Of a DNA stretch of 15,837 bases, positions 1 to 8,659 are shown piece after piece. The position numbers and the translations under genes are program-made. Each line of letters starts with the position of its first letter. Position 1 is the first letter of the stretch. This DNA is from Candidatus Ancillula trichonymphae ImTpAt (GTDB taxonomy: Bacteria > Actinomycetota > Actinomycetes > Actinomycetales > Bifidobacteriaceae), in assembly GCA_000485475.1 (NCBI GenBank), contig AXYY01000030.1, forward strand, positions 1 to 15,837. Reading direction: 5' to 3'. A model generated the notes under the pieces. The model was not told the DNA's origin, did no database searches, and saw nothing but the letters and a program-made list of their open reading frames with translations.

Positions 1-1845
1 ACCAGCCGGAAAAGTCGCCTCAAACACATCAATTGAGTGTGCGTCTTTGGCTAGTGTTCCGCTAACAGATGAAACCATGTGGAAGACATGGGAGTACTCC
101 GCAATGCTCATCAAATCATCAACTTTAACACTTCTGGGCTCGCTCCAAACTCCAACGTCGTTGCGCGCCAAATCAACCAGCATTATATGCTCAGCTTGCT
201 CTTTCTCGCTGTTTCTTAGCTCTTGAATGGCTCGTTCTCGTTCAGTAAAATTCTTGCCCTTACCTTTCGATGTGCCTGCAATTGGACGAATTAGAATACT
301 AGAATCAACAACTTTTAACTGCAGTTCTGGACTGTTTCCAATCAGCGTGTAACCGCCTCTACTCCAGAAAAACATATACGGTGAAGGATTTTGTGTCCTC
401 AACATTTCGTACAGCACTAGTGAATCAATGTCTACTTCCATTGTTTTTCTAATTCCAAGTTGCACCTGAAATGCATCGCCGGATCGAATGTAGTCCTTAG
501 CAATTTCAACAGTTTTTATATACTCATCATGTGTGGAAGTTGTGGAAATTGCGATATTGTCAGGCTTCTTGATGGTGCCACTTGTAGATTCACTAAAACT
601 GTTGTTAAAATCCGCGCGCTTTATAAAAGCTACAAGTTCATCAGTCTGCTGTTCAACATCAGTAGTTATGTGATTCGAAACCAGAAACACTTCATCAAGT
701 TCGTTTGTCAAGATATGTGAGTAGTAGGTCAAATGCAGGTCCGGAATTTCAATATCTCGCCTATTCTTCCTCTCAATATTTTCAAGATAATGCAGATACT
801 CGTAGGAAAACATACCAATCAGTCCGTTCGAATACTTCAAAGTAGACTTGGCCCTGAACATCGCTTGCACTCGTTTGAAGAAGTTGGAGAATTTGCCATC
901 AGGTAGCAAAAAGTAGCCATCTTCGTTATATAAATCAGAAAGTTCACTTCTGAACGCGTTCTCAATTTCCAGGTGCGGAGTTTTTAGGTACAACTTTGAG
1001 TGCTTCACCACTAAATCGAACTTCGGATTTACTCCAACAATGCTCACATTCCGGTCATCTTTGGGGCCGCTTGCAGAATCTAGTAAACACACCTTGTCCT
1101 CGCCAAACTGCCACCTCAGCGCCTTGAACAAGTGGAACATGCCCAAACCTTGACCAACTTTTTGAACAACTTGTCTTGTGGTTGCATTTTCTGCTATTTT
1201 AGAATCTTGTTCGTTTTGCATGCTGCGCGCCGCACTTACGAGGTTGTCGAAGATGACGTAATTCTTGTCCTTTTGCGCGGGAACCTGTTTTAAGAAATTC
1301 TTGATGAGTTGTTTCCCGCGCGGAGTCAGTATGGATTCTGGGTGAAACTGAACACCTTCAACAGCATAATCCTTGTGCTTCAACCCCATAATACAACCGT
1401 CATCCGTCTGCGCGGTAATTTCCAGGCAGCTCGGAAGTGTCCGCCTCTCAACAGTTAACGAGTGGTATCTTGTTGCCCAAAATGGTTCTTCAAGCATCAT
1501 CACACCAGCGTTCAGCGGATGAATGAGAGAGGTTTTTCCATGCAGAATTGAACTCGCACGAACTATTTTTCCGCCAAAAGCTTGCGCAATTGCCTGATGT
1601 CCTAAGCAAATTCCAAATATTGGCGTTTTTCTATAGCAGTTCTTAACAACTTCCAAGCATATTCCCGCATTTTTCGGCGCCTTAGGTCCAGGAGACAAGA
1701 ATATAACATCGGCATTTAGTGCTTCTACCTCGTCAATTGTAATCTTGTCATTGCGTACAACCAGAACCGAACAGTCCACTTCAGTCAAGTACTGATATAT
1801 GTTGTAGGTGAATGAATCGTAGTTGTCAACTAGCAAAATTCTCAT
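1..1845 (-). CDS. Fused glutamine amidotransferase / chorismate-amination synthase (TrpG-TrpE or PabA-PabB type), C-terminus off the left edge
   Basis: The frame is open for 615 codons from the ATG at 1845-1843 to the edge; by comparison with TrpE/PabB about 100 or more C-terminal residues are missing. Residues 1 to about 190 are a class I glutamine amidotransferase: GICLGHQ holds nucleophile C80, and H168 and E170 in QFHPE complete the triad. It supplies ammonia to a chorismate-binding domain (about 220 onward) with GDAFQVQLG, PIAGT at 521-525, EHIMLVDLARND and FPAG at the edge. The product is anthranilate (tryptophan) or 4-amino-4-deoxychorismate (folate). Amidotransferase-first order and a CLLDSA segment near residue 253, in place of the tryptophan-sensing LLES, are PabAB-like. 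PIAGT (not PIKGT), LVDLARND and FPAG are TrpE-like. I therefore leave the substrate open. The cytosolic enzyme is probably translated from a leaderless mRNA and is divergent from glgB. Confidence 0.88.
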   Translation of the reverse strand, partial: MRILLVDNYDSFTYNIYQYLTEVDCSVLVVRNDKITIDEVEALNADVIFLSPGPKAPKNAGICLEVVKNCYRKTPIFGICLGHQAIAQAFGGKIVRASSILHGKTSLIHPLNAGVMMLEEPFWATRYHSLTVERRTLPSCLEITAQTDDGCIMGLKHKDYAVEGVQFHPESILTPRGKQLIKNFLKQVPAQKDKNYVIFDNLVSAARSMQNEQDSKIAENATTRQVVQKVGQGLGMFHLFKALRWQFGEDKVCLLDSASGPKDDRNVSIVGVNPKFDLVVKHSKLYLKTPHLEIENAFRSELSDLYNEDGYFLLPDGKFSNFFKRVQAMFRAKSTLKYSNGLIGMFSYEYLHYLENIERKNRRDIEIPDLHLTYYSHILTNELDEVFLVSNHITTDVEQQTDELVAFIKRADFNNSFSESTSGTIKKPDNIAISTTSTHDEYIKTVEIAKDYIRSGDAFQVQLGIRKTMEVDIDSLVLYEMLRTQNPSPYMFFWSRGGYTLIGNSPELQLKVVDSSILIRPIAGTSKGKGKNFTERERAIQELRNSEKEQAEHIMLVDLARNDVGVWSEPRSVKVDDLMSIAEYSHVFHMVSSVSGTLAKDAHSIDVFEATFPAG

Positions 1846-1857
1846 GGCTGCATTATA
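1846..1857 (-). promoter_or_regulatory. Leaderless promoter of the fused chorismate enzyme
   Basis: On the minus strand TGC-TATAAT (box at 1857-1852) is an extended -10. It ends exactly 6 nt before the ATG at 1845, so transcription should start at or next to the A of the start codon. No convincing -35 is seen 17 nt upstream, and no Shine-Dalgarno could fit in the transcript. Confidence 0.65.
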
Positions 1858-1897
1858 GCACATGTTTTATGCGTGATTTAGTGTTCAATATAACTTT

Positions 1898-1908
1898 TGT
1901 GGTATAAT
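1898..1908 (+). promoter_or_regulatory. Extended -10 promoter of glgB-folC
   Basis: TGTGGTATAAT contains a perfect -10 (1903-1908) with the TG extension. There is no good -35. Predicted start near 1915 gives a leader of about 63 nt before glgB. The same 11-mer occurs at the dnaJ and TPP-riboswitch promoters. Confidence 0.6.
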
Positions 1909-1966
1909 ACATGTGCATGTTATTGGTGCATCTGCTAGAGTTTGGGTAGATTGTTTGAACGGACTG

Positions 1967-1971
1967 AGGAG
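1967..1971 (+). promoter_or_regulatory. glgB ribosome-binding site
   Basis: AGGAG sits 6 nt before the ATG at 1978. It decides the glgB start against an in-frame TTG at 1942, which has no comparable site and would add 12 residues. Confidence 0.7.
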
Positions 1972-1977
1972 ACACAA

Positions 1978-4215
1978 ATGGATACTAAAAAGGATACTGG
2001 AAATGTTGACTTGAATACACTAAGTGCTGTTGCATCAGGTGACTATTACGATCCACACGCCGTTTTAGGTCCACATGTTGTAGATGATGCAGATGGTGAC
2101 GGCCGCGCGTTTTACATTAGAGTTCACCGGCCATTTGCTCAAGAAGTGAGCATTCGAACTGTTGATGGAGTGTACAAGGCAGTGCATGAACATGGCGGAA
2201 TTTGGCTAGCAAAACTACCAGCTGGAAAAGATGCACTAGGTGAAGTCAACATCCCAGACTATCGTGTTGTTGCACTACTGAACGGCGAAACTTTTGAACT
2301 TGATGACCCTTACCGTTTCTGGCCAACATTGGGCGAATTGGACCTGCACCTCATATCAGAGGGGCGCCACGAAGAACTTTGGCGCGTTTTGGGGGCAAAT
2401 GTCAAAACCTACAGTAGTGATTTTGGAGACGTTCATGGGGTCGCATTTTCAGTTTGGGCCCCAAACGCTAAAGCAGTTCGAGTTGTAGGTGACTTCAACT
2501 TCTGGAATGGTGTCTCGCACTCAATGCGCTCGCTTGGTTCTTCTGGTGTTTGGGAACTGTTCATCCCTGGTGCAACTCTTGGACAAAACTACAAGTTCCA
2601 GATACAAACTCACTGGTTGGAATGGGTTGACAAAATTGATCCACTGGCTAAAGCAACACAAGTTCCTCCGAACACCGCTTCAGTTATCTTCGACTCCAAC
2701 TACTTATGGGAAGATGAAGAGTGGATGAAAAGTAGAGGTTCAAAAAATCCGCACACTGGTCCGTGTTCTGTATATGAAGTTCATCTAGGATCGTGGCGTA
2801 AGGGGTTGTCATATGCGGATCTTGCAAAAGAACTTGTGGAATACGTCTCAGCACTAGGTTTTACACACGTTGAATTTATGCCAGTTGCTGAACATCCATT
2901 TGCACCATCTTGGGGGTATCAAGTTACTGGTTACTACGCACCAACTTCAAGATTCGGAACTCCAGATGAATTTCGCTATCTGGTGGATGAACTACACAAG
3001 GCAAATATTGGCGTTATCCTTGACTGGGTTCCCGCACATTTCCCCAAGGATAGTTTCGCACTAGGACGTTTTGATGGAACTGCATTGTATGAGGATCCGG
3101 ATCCAAAGCGTGGTGAACATCCGGACTGGGGAACATATATCTTCAACTACGGGCGCTATGAAGTAAAGAACTTTCTAGTTGCTAATGCGTGCTACTGGTT
3201 CGAAGAATTTCATGTGGATGCACTAAGAGTTGATGCGGTTGCTTCAATGCTGTATTTGGACTACAGTAGAGATAAGGGCACTTGGGCGCCCAATCGGTAT
3301 GGCGGCCGCGAGAATTTGGAGGCAATAGAGTTTATAAAAGAAGTGAATGCGACTGTATATAAACGTTATCCAGGTATTATGATGATTGCGGAAGAATCTA
3401 CTGCATTTACTGGTGTTACTGCGCCAACTAGTACTGGTGGTTTGGGCTTTGGGCTCAAGTGGAATATGGGCTGGATGAATGACACACTTCGCTACATTGA
3501 ACACGATCCGATTCACAGGTCTTACCATCATGGTGAGTTGACATTTTCCATGGTGTATGCATATTCTGAAAACTACATTTTACCGCTCTCGCACGACGAA
3601 GTAGTTCATGGCAAAGGTTCAATTATTGGTAAGTTGCCTGGTGATTTGTGGCAAAAACTAGCAAATATCAGGTTGTTGTTAGCATACCAGTGGGCGCACC
3701 CAGGCAAGCAGTTGATCTTCATGGGCACAGAGTTTGCTCAGTGGTATGAATGGGCAGGTGCGGATAGCTCAATTGACTGGGGCGCTTTGCGGGACCCTGG
3801 ACACAAAGGAGTTCAAGAATTGGTCAAGGACCTGAATGCGCTATACTTGCAGAAGCCCCAGCTGCACGAACTAGACAACACAAGTGCAGGTTTTGAGTGG
3901 ATTGATTCAGACGACTGGTCTCGGTCAATCATCAGTTTTGTGCGCAAGAATTCTGCAGGTCAAGTAATCGTGGTTGTTGCAAATTTTGTAGGAACTCCGC
4001 TTGAAGACTACCGCCTGGCACTACCTGGAGGCGGTCGTTATAGAGAGGTCCTGAATACCGATGACCTGAAATATGCAGGTTCTGGGGTCACCAATCCTGG
4101 TGATGCACACGGCAATATAGTTGCTGAGGAAATCGAGTGGACAAACCGCCCGTATTCTGCGGTCTTGAGGGTGCCGCCACTTGGAGCAGTGTTTTTGGAG
4201 CACTTGGAGAATTAG
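1978..4215 (+). CDS. glgB: 1,4-alpha-glucan branching enzyme
   Basis: 745 residues, near the usual 730 of bacterial GlgB. It cuts alpha-1,4 chains and rejoins them as alpha-1,6 branches in glycogen, in the cytosol. After an N-terminal glucan-binding region comes a CBM48 domain (about 140-250, with SVWAPNAKAVRVVGDFNFW) and then the GH13 catalytic barrel and C-terminal beta domain. EVHLGSW and the GYYAPTSRFG region are conserved. The catalytic residues are present: nucleophile D419 in DALRVDAVASML, acid/base E472 in MIAEES and D540 in LSHDEVVHGKGS. Their spacing of 53 and 121 residues equals that of E. coli D405, E458 and D526. The ATG start follows a good Shine-Dalgarno. folC follows without a gap. 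No other glycogen gene is in the window. Confidence 0.97.
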   Translation: MDTKKDTGNVDLNTLSAVASGDYYDPHAVLGPHVVDDADGDGRAFYIRVHRPFAQEVSIRTVDGVYKAVHEHGGIWLAKLPAGKDALGEVNIPDYRVVALLNGETFELDDPYRFWPTLGELDLHLISEGRHEELWRVLGANVKTYSSDFGDVHGVAFSVWAPNAKAVRVVGDFNFWNGVSHSMRSLGSSGVWELFIPGATLGQNYKFQIQTHWLEWVDKIDPLAKATQVPPNTASVIFDSNYLWEDEEWMKSRGSKNPHTGPCSVYEVHLGSWRKGLSYADLAKELVEYVSALGFTHVEFMPVAEHPFAPSWGYQVTGYYAPTSRFGTPDEFRYLVDELHKANIGVILDWVPAHFPKDSFALGRFDGTALYEDPDPKRGEHPDWGTYIFNYGRYEVKNFLVANACYWFEEFHVDALRVDAVASMLYLDYSRDKGTWAPNRYGGRENLEAIEFIKEVNATVYKRYPGIMMIAEESTAFTGVTAPTSTGGLGFGLKWNMGWMNDTLRYIEHDPIHRSYHHGELTFSMVYAYSENYILPLSHDEVVHGKGSIIGKLPGDLWQKLANIRLLLAYQWAHPGKQLIFMGTEFAQWYEWAGADSSIDWGALRDPGHKGVQELVKDLNALYLQKPQLHELDNTSAGFEWIDSDDWSRSIISFVRKNSAGQVIVVVANFVGTPLEDYRLALPGGGRYREVLNTDDLKYAGSGVTNPGDAHGNIVAEEIEWTNRPYSAVLRVPPLGAVFLEHLEN

Positions 4216-5589
4216 ATGAAGTTCAAGCAGATCTATTCGAAAATTTTACTACGAGGAGCGCACTATGATCAACCGAAACTCTCGCTCCTTCGAATACGAG
4301 AGGTTCTGCACAGACTTGGCGATCCGGATTCCTCGTTCAAGTCAGTCATAATTGCTGGAACTAATGGTAAAACTTCAACTGCGCGTATTTTGGAGAGTAT
4401 TTTGCGATCTTTTGGTTTTAGAACTGGGCTCTACACTTCTCCGCACCTTATATCAATAACTGAACGCATCTCGGTGAACGGTAATCCAATCTCTAAGAAG
4501 CAGTTTGTGAAAATCTACAAGCAGATTATTCCAATTGTTGAAGAATACGAGGAAGAACTCGCAGAAAATGGAGAGCACGCTGGTACTTTAAACTTTTTTG
4601 AACTACTTACTGTTATGGCTGTATTTGCATTTGCTACTGAAAATGTACACTTCGCAGTTGTTGAAGTTGGTCTGGGAGGTCGTTTTGATGCAACTAATGT
4701 ACTTAATTCAAGTATCTGCATAATCACCTCAATAGATTATGACCACACGCAGTATTTAGGTAGTCAGTTGACGCAAATCGCCTTCGAAAAGGCTGGTATT
4801 ATCAAAAATGCAGATGCAGTAATTGTGGCCAAGCAAGTGCAAGCTGCTGAGGAAGTTTTACTTGATGAAGCGGAAAAACAGGAGATTCGCGCAGTTTTCT
4901 TGCAGAATAGAGATTTTGAAGCACTTGATGATTCAGCAGTTGCACAAAATTCACTTGGTGAAATCATGAACATCCGCACAACTCGCGGCGTATATGAGAA
5001 CTTGTACCTGAACTTACTGGGGGATTACCAGGTATCAAATGCGGCACTTTCAATTCTGGCAGCTGAAGAACTCATTGCACAAGATGGGCGTATGCTGGAG
5101 TATGGACCGCTTAAAGATGCACTACAAGGAGTCACCTCACCAGGACGATTGCAGGTCTTGAGTTTTGAGCCGCTGATAGTTGTTGATGTTTCTCATAATC
5201 CTCAAGGTGCAAAAGTCATGGTGAATTCATTTCATGCAACTTTTGAGTTCGACCACATCATTGGTGTCGTTGGAATATTAGCGGACAAGGACGCGGAGAA
5301 GATGTTCGAATTTTATGAGGACTTGTTTGACTGCGTTGTTGTCACCAAGAACTCGTCAGAGCGGTCATGTTCGGCGAAGCAACTACAACAACTCGCGCTG
5401 AAGCACTTTGATTCCAGTGATGTGCATAAGAAGAGTAACCTTAAACACGCAGTCGATTTTGCACTTGACTTAGTTGATGACATGCACGATGCAAAAGTCG
5501 CAGTTTTAATAACTGGTAGCGCTGTTACGGCTGGTGATGCGTTGGAGTACCTACAGAAGAGTAAAAACCTAAAACTTGTTGAGTGCTAA
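4216..5589 (+). CDS. folC: Folylpolyglutamate synthase / dihydrofolate synthase (FolC, Mur ligase family)
   Basis: 457 residues, usual length. It is an ATP-dependent ligase that adds glutamate to folates (or to dihydropteroate), retaining them in the cell. The Mur-ligase P-loop GTNGKTST is at 48-55. EVGLGGRFDATN, DYDHTQYLG followed by FEKAGIIK, and DVSHNPQGAK are typical of the family. The ATG touches the glgB TAG with no spacer, and GGAG at 4206-4209 inside glgB serves as ribosome site, so the two are probably translationally coupled. The stop overlaps by 4 bp the stop of the convergent fthC, another folate enzyme. Whether it has one or both activities cannot be told from sequence alone. Confidence 0.95.
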   Translation: MKFKQIYSKILLRGAHYDQPKLSLLRIREVLHRLGDPDSSFKSVIIAGTNGKTSTARILESILRSFGFRTGLYTSPHLISITERISVNGNPISKKQFVKIYKQIIPIVEEYEEELAENGEHAGTLNFFELLTVMAVFAFATENVHFAVVEVGLGGRFDATNVLNSSICIITSIDYDHTQYLGSQLTQIAFEKAGIIKNADAVIVAKQVQAAEEVLLDEAEKQEIRAVFLQNRDFEALDDSAVAQNSLGEIMNIRTTRGVYENLYLNLLGDYQVSNAALSILAAEELIAQDGRMLEYGPLKDALQGVTSPGRLQVLSFEPLIVVDVSHNPQGAKVMVNSFHATFEFDHIIGVVGILADKDAEKMFEFYEDLFDCVVVTKNSSERSCSAKQLQQLALKHFDSSDVHKKSNLKHAVDFALDLVDDMHDAKVAVLITGSAVTAGDALEYLQKSKNLKLVEC

Positions 5590-6194
5590 CTCTTAATCCT
5601 GACGAACTCTTTCTCGGTAATATAACCGTTAACTTTTACATCATGTGCCTCGTGCGGAAGTGGATTGGTTTTAGCATCAAATACCTCACTGCTGAATACT
5701 AGTGCGAAGATTTTTGCATCATCCTTTTTGGATAGAAGTGCTCGATCATACCAGCCACCCCCGTATCCAATGCGCGTGCCGCTCGTGTCAACACCGAGCG
5801 CGGGAACTAGTAGAACATCTGCACTCCTGAGCGCCTCTTCTCCAAGATTAAGTGAACTGGGCTCCGGCGGACGTCCAAGTTTGCGAATTACCAGGTCCTC
5901 GCGCGATGAATATCTTGCCCATCCACGCGTTAAGCTTTCTCCAAGAACAGGCAGTAGAATTGTTTTATTGCGCAGTTTTAATATCTGCAACAACTTTTCT
6001 GTACCTGGTTCAAACTCAGTAGAAACGTAAAGTGCTAGTACATTGGCATTAGCAATTTCATCGAGCAGTAGTGCGACTTCACAAATTAGTGACCCATACT
6101 CTAGTCTTTGAGCTTTCGAGTTGAGTTTGCGCCGCTCAAGGATTTCAGATCGTAGTTTTGATTTGACGTCTTCAATTGAAGTGTTATTTCCCAT
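5586..6194 (-). CDS. fthC: 5-formyltetrahydrofolate cyclo-ligase (MTHFS)
   Basis: 202 residues, typical length. It converts 5-formyl-THF to 5,10-methenyl-THF with ATP, recovering folate that would otherwise be stored or inhibitory. The family signature lies at about 131-150: PALGVDTSGTRIGYGGGWYD, where the glycine-rich GYGGGWYD loop binds the nucleotide. The basic N-terminal helix (KSKLRSEILERR) is also typical. It is the last gene of the galE-dnaX-recR-fthC set: one nucleotide separates the recR stop from its ATG, so coupled translation is likely. It ends in folC with the two stops overlapping, leaving no room for a terminator hairpin between them. The names ygfA and MTHFS are used for the same enzyme. 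Confidence 0.93.
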   Translation of the reverse strand: MGNNTSIEDVKSKLRSEILERRKLNSKAQRLEYGSLICEVALLLDEIANANVLALYVSTEFEPGTEKLLQILKLRNKTILLPVLGESLTRGWARYSSREDLVIRKLGRPPEPSSLNLGEEALRSADVLLVPALGVDTSGTRIGYGGGWYDRALLSKKDDAKIFALVFSSEVFDAKTNPLPHEAHDVKVNGYITEKEFVRIKS

Positions 6195-6195
6195 G

Positions 6196-6792
6196 TTAAT
6201 TCATCTCTCTTCTTAATGTTAATGCTTGTCCCAATGTCATTTCGTCGGCGAACTCAAGATCGGCACCCAGCGGTAGTCCAGTGGCAATTCTTGACACTTT
6301 TACTCCAATAGGTTTGATCAGGCGCGCCAAATACGAGGCAGTTGCTTCACCTTCAATATTCGGATTTGTTGCAAGTATCACTTCCTCAACTTTTTTGTTG
6401 CTGAGTCGTTCAAGTAAAGATCGAATACGAAGTTCATTCGGTCCAACCCCCTCAATCGGGTTCAAGTTTCCTCCGAGTACATGATATGTGCCCAAAAATT
6501 CGCAAGTTTTCTCAACTGCAATCAAATCTTTTGGTTCTTCTACCACACAAATTATGCTTGACAACCTGTTCGAATTTGAACAGATCGAGCAAAGTGCGTG
6601 ACCTGAAATATTCCCGCACACCTCACAAAATCTAATAGTTTTCTTAGCAAGTTCAATGATTTTTGCGAGTTCAGATGCGTAATTATCCTCAGATTCCAAG
6701 ATGAATAACGCCAATCGCATTGCAGATTTGGGACCAATTCCAGGCAGTCTTTCAAGCTGGTGAATTAGCTGCTCAACAACCTCTTCATACAT
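6196..6792 (-). CDS. recR: Recombination mediator protein RecR
   Basis: 198 residues from the ATG at 6792, which is the normal RecR length; a longer in-frame reading upstream lies inside dnaX and is not needed. RecR works with RecF/RecO to load RecA at single-strand gaps. Order of parts: helix-hairpin-helix LPGIGPKSA (16-24), a C4 zinc finger (C56, C59, C68, C71), a Toprim domain beginning ICVVEEPKDL with HVLGG, and the C-terminal GLPLGADLEFADEMTLGQAL segment. The start overlaps the dnaX stop by 8 bp. dnaX-recR is a widely conserved pair, which supports both calls. Confidence 0.96.
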   Translation of the reverse strand: MYEEVVEQLIHQLERLPGIGPKSAMRLALFILESEDNYASELAKIIELAKKTIRFCEVCGNISGHALCSICSNSNRLSSIICVVEEPKDLIAVEKTCEFLGTYHVLGGNLNPIEGVGPNELRIRSLLERLSNKKVEEVILATNPNIEGEATASYLARLIKPIGVKVSRIATGLPLGADLEFADEMTLGQALTLRREMN

Positions 6793-8659
6793 CTTCGGCA
6801 CTCTCCAGTGTATTTTCAACTTCTGTGGCACCAAGCATCTCCTTCAGTGATGAGAACGGGTCATCCGCTACGGAAACTGAAGTCGCACTAACTACTTCCT
6901 CGTCATCTACTTTTGCACTTTCCACTTCCGCACCTGATGGCTGTTCCTTCGCGTCATCTACCTCGGTACTTTCTGCCTCCGTACTTTTCTGCTGAATTTG
7001 TGCAGGTTCCTGTTTGATTTTAGGAACATCATTCGAACCAGTTGTAGACTTTTCAGAAATTGCAACTGCGCGCACACTTATGGAAGTTCCGAACACCTCT
7101 CTCGCTGCTTGTGAGGTAAAACCCGCATACTGCGAACGCTCAAAAGTTTCAACGAAGCGCGGATTTTCAAATGCAACCAAAAGTACACCCGAATCAATCT
7201 TCAAGAATTTACCTTGCCCCTTGATGAGTATCGCAGCTGGTTTTTTGATGGTCATCAACGCTTCTAAAACTTCGCCCCACTTTTCCTGCGCAAACTCGTT
7301 TGAAACTGCAGTTGTTCCATTTGATGACTTGGTTGGTGCAACTTCTGTTTTTTGCTGCTGTTGAGCCGCATCTGGTTCTGCTCGATCAGGTGCAGTTTGC
7401 GAAGTTTGCGCGCTCTCAGATTGCTGAATTTGTTGCTGAGTTTGTTTGGGCTCAGATGCGGTTTGTGCAGGTGTTGCAGTTGGCTGCTGCGCTGTTGGTT
7501 CGACAGTTTGTTCTAGTGAGTGCGTCACTTGTCCAATATTTCCGAAGATCGGTGCCAACTGAGCAAATGTCAACTCTAGAATAAGTCTTCCAGAAGTTGG
7601 CCCCTTCATCTTGTTTACACCACCAAGTAGAACATCTGCAATGTTGGTGAGCGTCGAAAATCCATATGCGCCACTAAGAGTTGCTTGTGCCTTAATTTGC
7701 TGCTCATCAATTTTACCAAGTGCCGGTTTTGTGTCGTATGATGACACTAAAATCAACAGAGAATTTCGGACATTTTCGAGAAGTTCCACCAAAAAGTTGC
7801 TCGTCGATATGCCATGATCGGTTAAACTCTGGGCAATAGAAAACAACTTCTTAATGTCCGCCTGACTGAGTGCGTAAAGTGCGTCGTGAATGTATTCAAC
7901 AGGCGTAAAACCAAGTAATCGAACTGCAAAATCGTATTCAACCTTATTATCAACCGCGCTTGCGAACAGCTGGTCCAGAAATGAAAGAGTGTCCCTAACT
8001 GAACCGCCACCAATCTTCACCAACAACTGATAAATCCGCTCATCAAGTTCAATATTCTCCTTCTTGCTGATCTCTTTTGCGTAGTTCATCATGACCGCAG
8101 AAGGCACTAGACGAAATGGGTAGTGGTATGTGCGAGACCTGATTGTGCCAATGAGCTTCTCTGGCTCAGTTGTTGCAAATATGAACTTGACATGTTCTGG
8201 TGGCTCTTCAACAATCTTCAAGAGTGCGTTGAACGCGTTCGTAGTGATCATATGTGCTTCATCAAGAATCACTATCTTGTAGCGATCGCGACTTGGAGCA
8301 TATTCCACGCGTTCTCTGAGCTCGCGCGCATCATCAACACCATTATGAGATGCTGCGTCCATTTCGATGACATCAACGCTACTAGACCCACCAGTTTTCA
8401 GCTCAATGCATGACGGGCACTTGCCACACGGAGTTGGAGTTGGACCTTCTGCGCAGTTGAGGCATCTAGCAAAAATGCGTGCACAGGTGGTCTTCCCGCA
8501 CCCACGAGGACCTGAAAATAAATACGCATGTGCAATCTTCTTGTTCGTAAGTACTCGTTGTAGTGCACTAATTGTTACACCCTGCCCTATAACCGCCTCA
8601 AATGTATCTGGACGGTATTCGCGATACAGCGCCTTCAACTGTTCACTTTTCTCGTACAC
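6785..8659 (-). CDS. dnaX: DNA polymerase III gamma/tau subunit
   Basis: 624 residues. It is the ATPase of the clamp loader. The AAA+ core has Walker A GPRGCGKT (50-57), zinc cysteines C69, C78, C81 and C84, Walker B ILDEAH (131-136), sensor 1 FATTEPEK and sensor 2 GGGSVRDTLSFLDQL. Domain III runs to about residue 375. A low-complexity linker rich in Q, T, P and A (about 385-450) leads to a small folded domain (about 455-530) and an acidic, Ser/Val-rich tail. The GTG start at 8659-8657 has AAGGAG 4 nt upstream, inside galE, which it overlaps by 17 bp. I see no convincing programmed-frameshift signal at the end of domain III, so a separate short gamma form is not predicted. Confidence 0.96.
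   Translation of the reverse strand: MYEKSEQLKALYREYRPDTFEAVIGQGVTISALQRVLTNKKIAHAYLFSGPRGCGKTTCARIFARCLNCAEGPTPTPCGKCPSCIELKTGGSSSVDVIEMDAASHNGVDDARELRERVEYAPSRDRYKIVILDEAHMITTNAFNALLKIVEEPPEHVKFIFATTEPEKLIGTIRSRTYHYPFRLVPSAVMMNYAKEISKKENIELDERIYQLLVKIGGGSVRDTLSFLDQLFASAVDNKVEYDFAVRLLGFTPVEYIHDALYALSQADIKKLFSIAQSLTDHGISTSNFLVELLENVRNSLLILVSSYDTKPALGKIDEQQIKAQATLSGAYGFSTLTNIADVLLGGVNKMKGPTSGRLILELTFAQLAPIFGNIGQVTHSLEQTVEPTAQQPTATPAQTASEPKQTQQQIQQSESAQTSQTAPDRAEPDAAQQQQKTEVAPTKSSNGTTAVSNEFAQEKWGEVLEALMTIKKPAAILIKGQGKFLKIDSGVLLVAFENPRFVETFERSQYAGFTSQAAREVFGTSISVRAVAISEKSTTGSNDVPKIKQEPAQIQQKSTEAESTEVDDAKEQPSGAEVESAKVDDEEVVSATSVSVADDPFSSLKEMLGATEVENTLESAEDV

Noticed and set aside
460..720. 86-codon plus-strand open frame
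   Set aside because: It lies antisense inside the continuous fused amidotransferase/synthase gene, has no ribosome site and no family motif.
1942..1977. Longer GlgB starting at TTG 1942
   Set aside because: No Shine-Dalgarno before it, whereas AGGAG sits 6 nt before the ATG at 1978, and the extra 12 residues carry nothing recognisable.
6793..6834. Longer RecR starting at 6834
   Set aside because: The extension lies wholly within dnaX coding sequence, and the ATG at 6792 gives exactly the usual 198 residues.
7215..7250. A-AAA-AAC slippery heptamer in dnaX as a programmed gamma frameshift
   Set aside because: It lies well after domain III in the tau-specific part (about residue 472), and I see no strong Shine-Dalgarno stimulator or stable hairpin around it.
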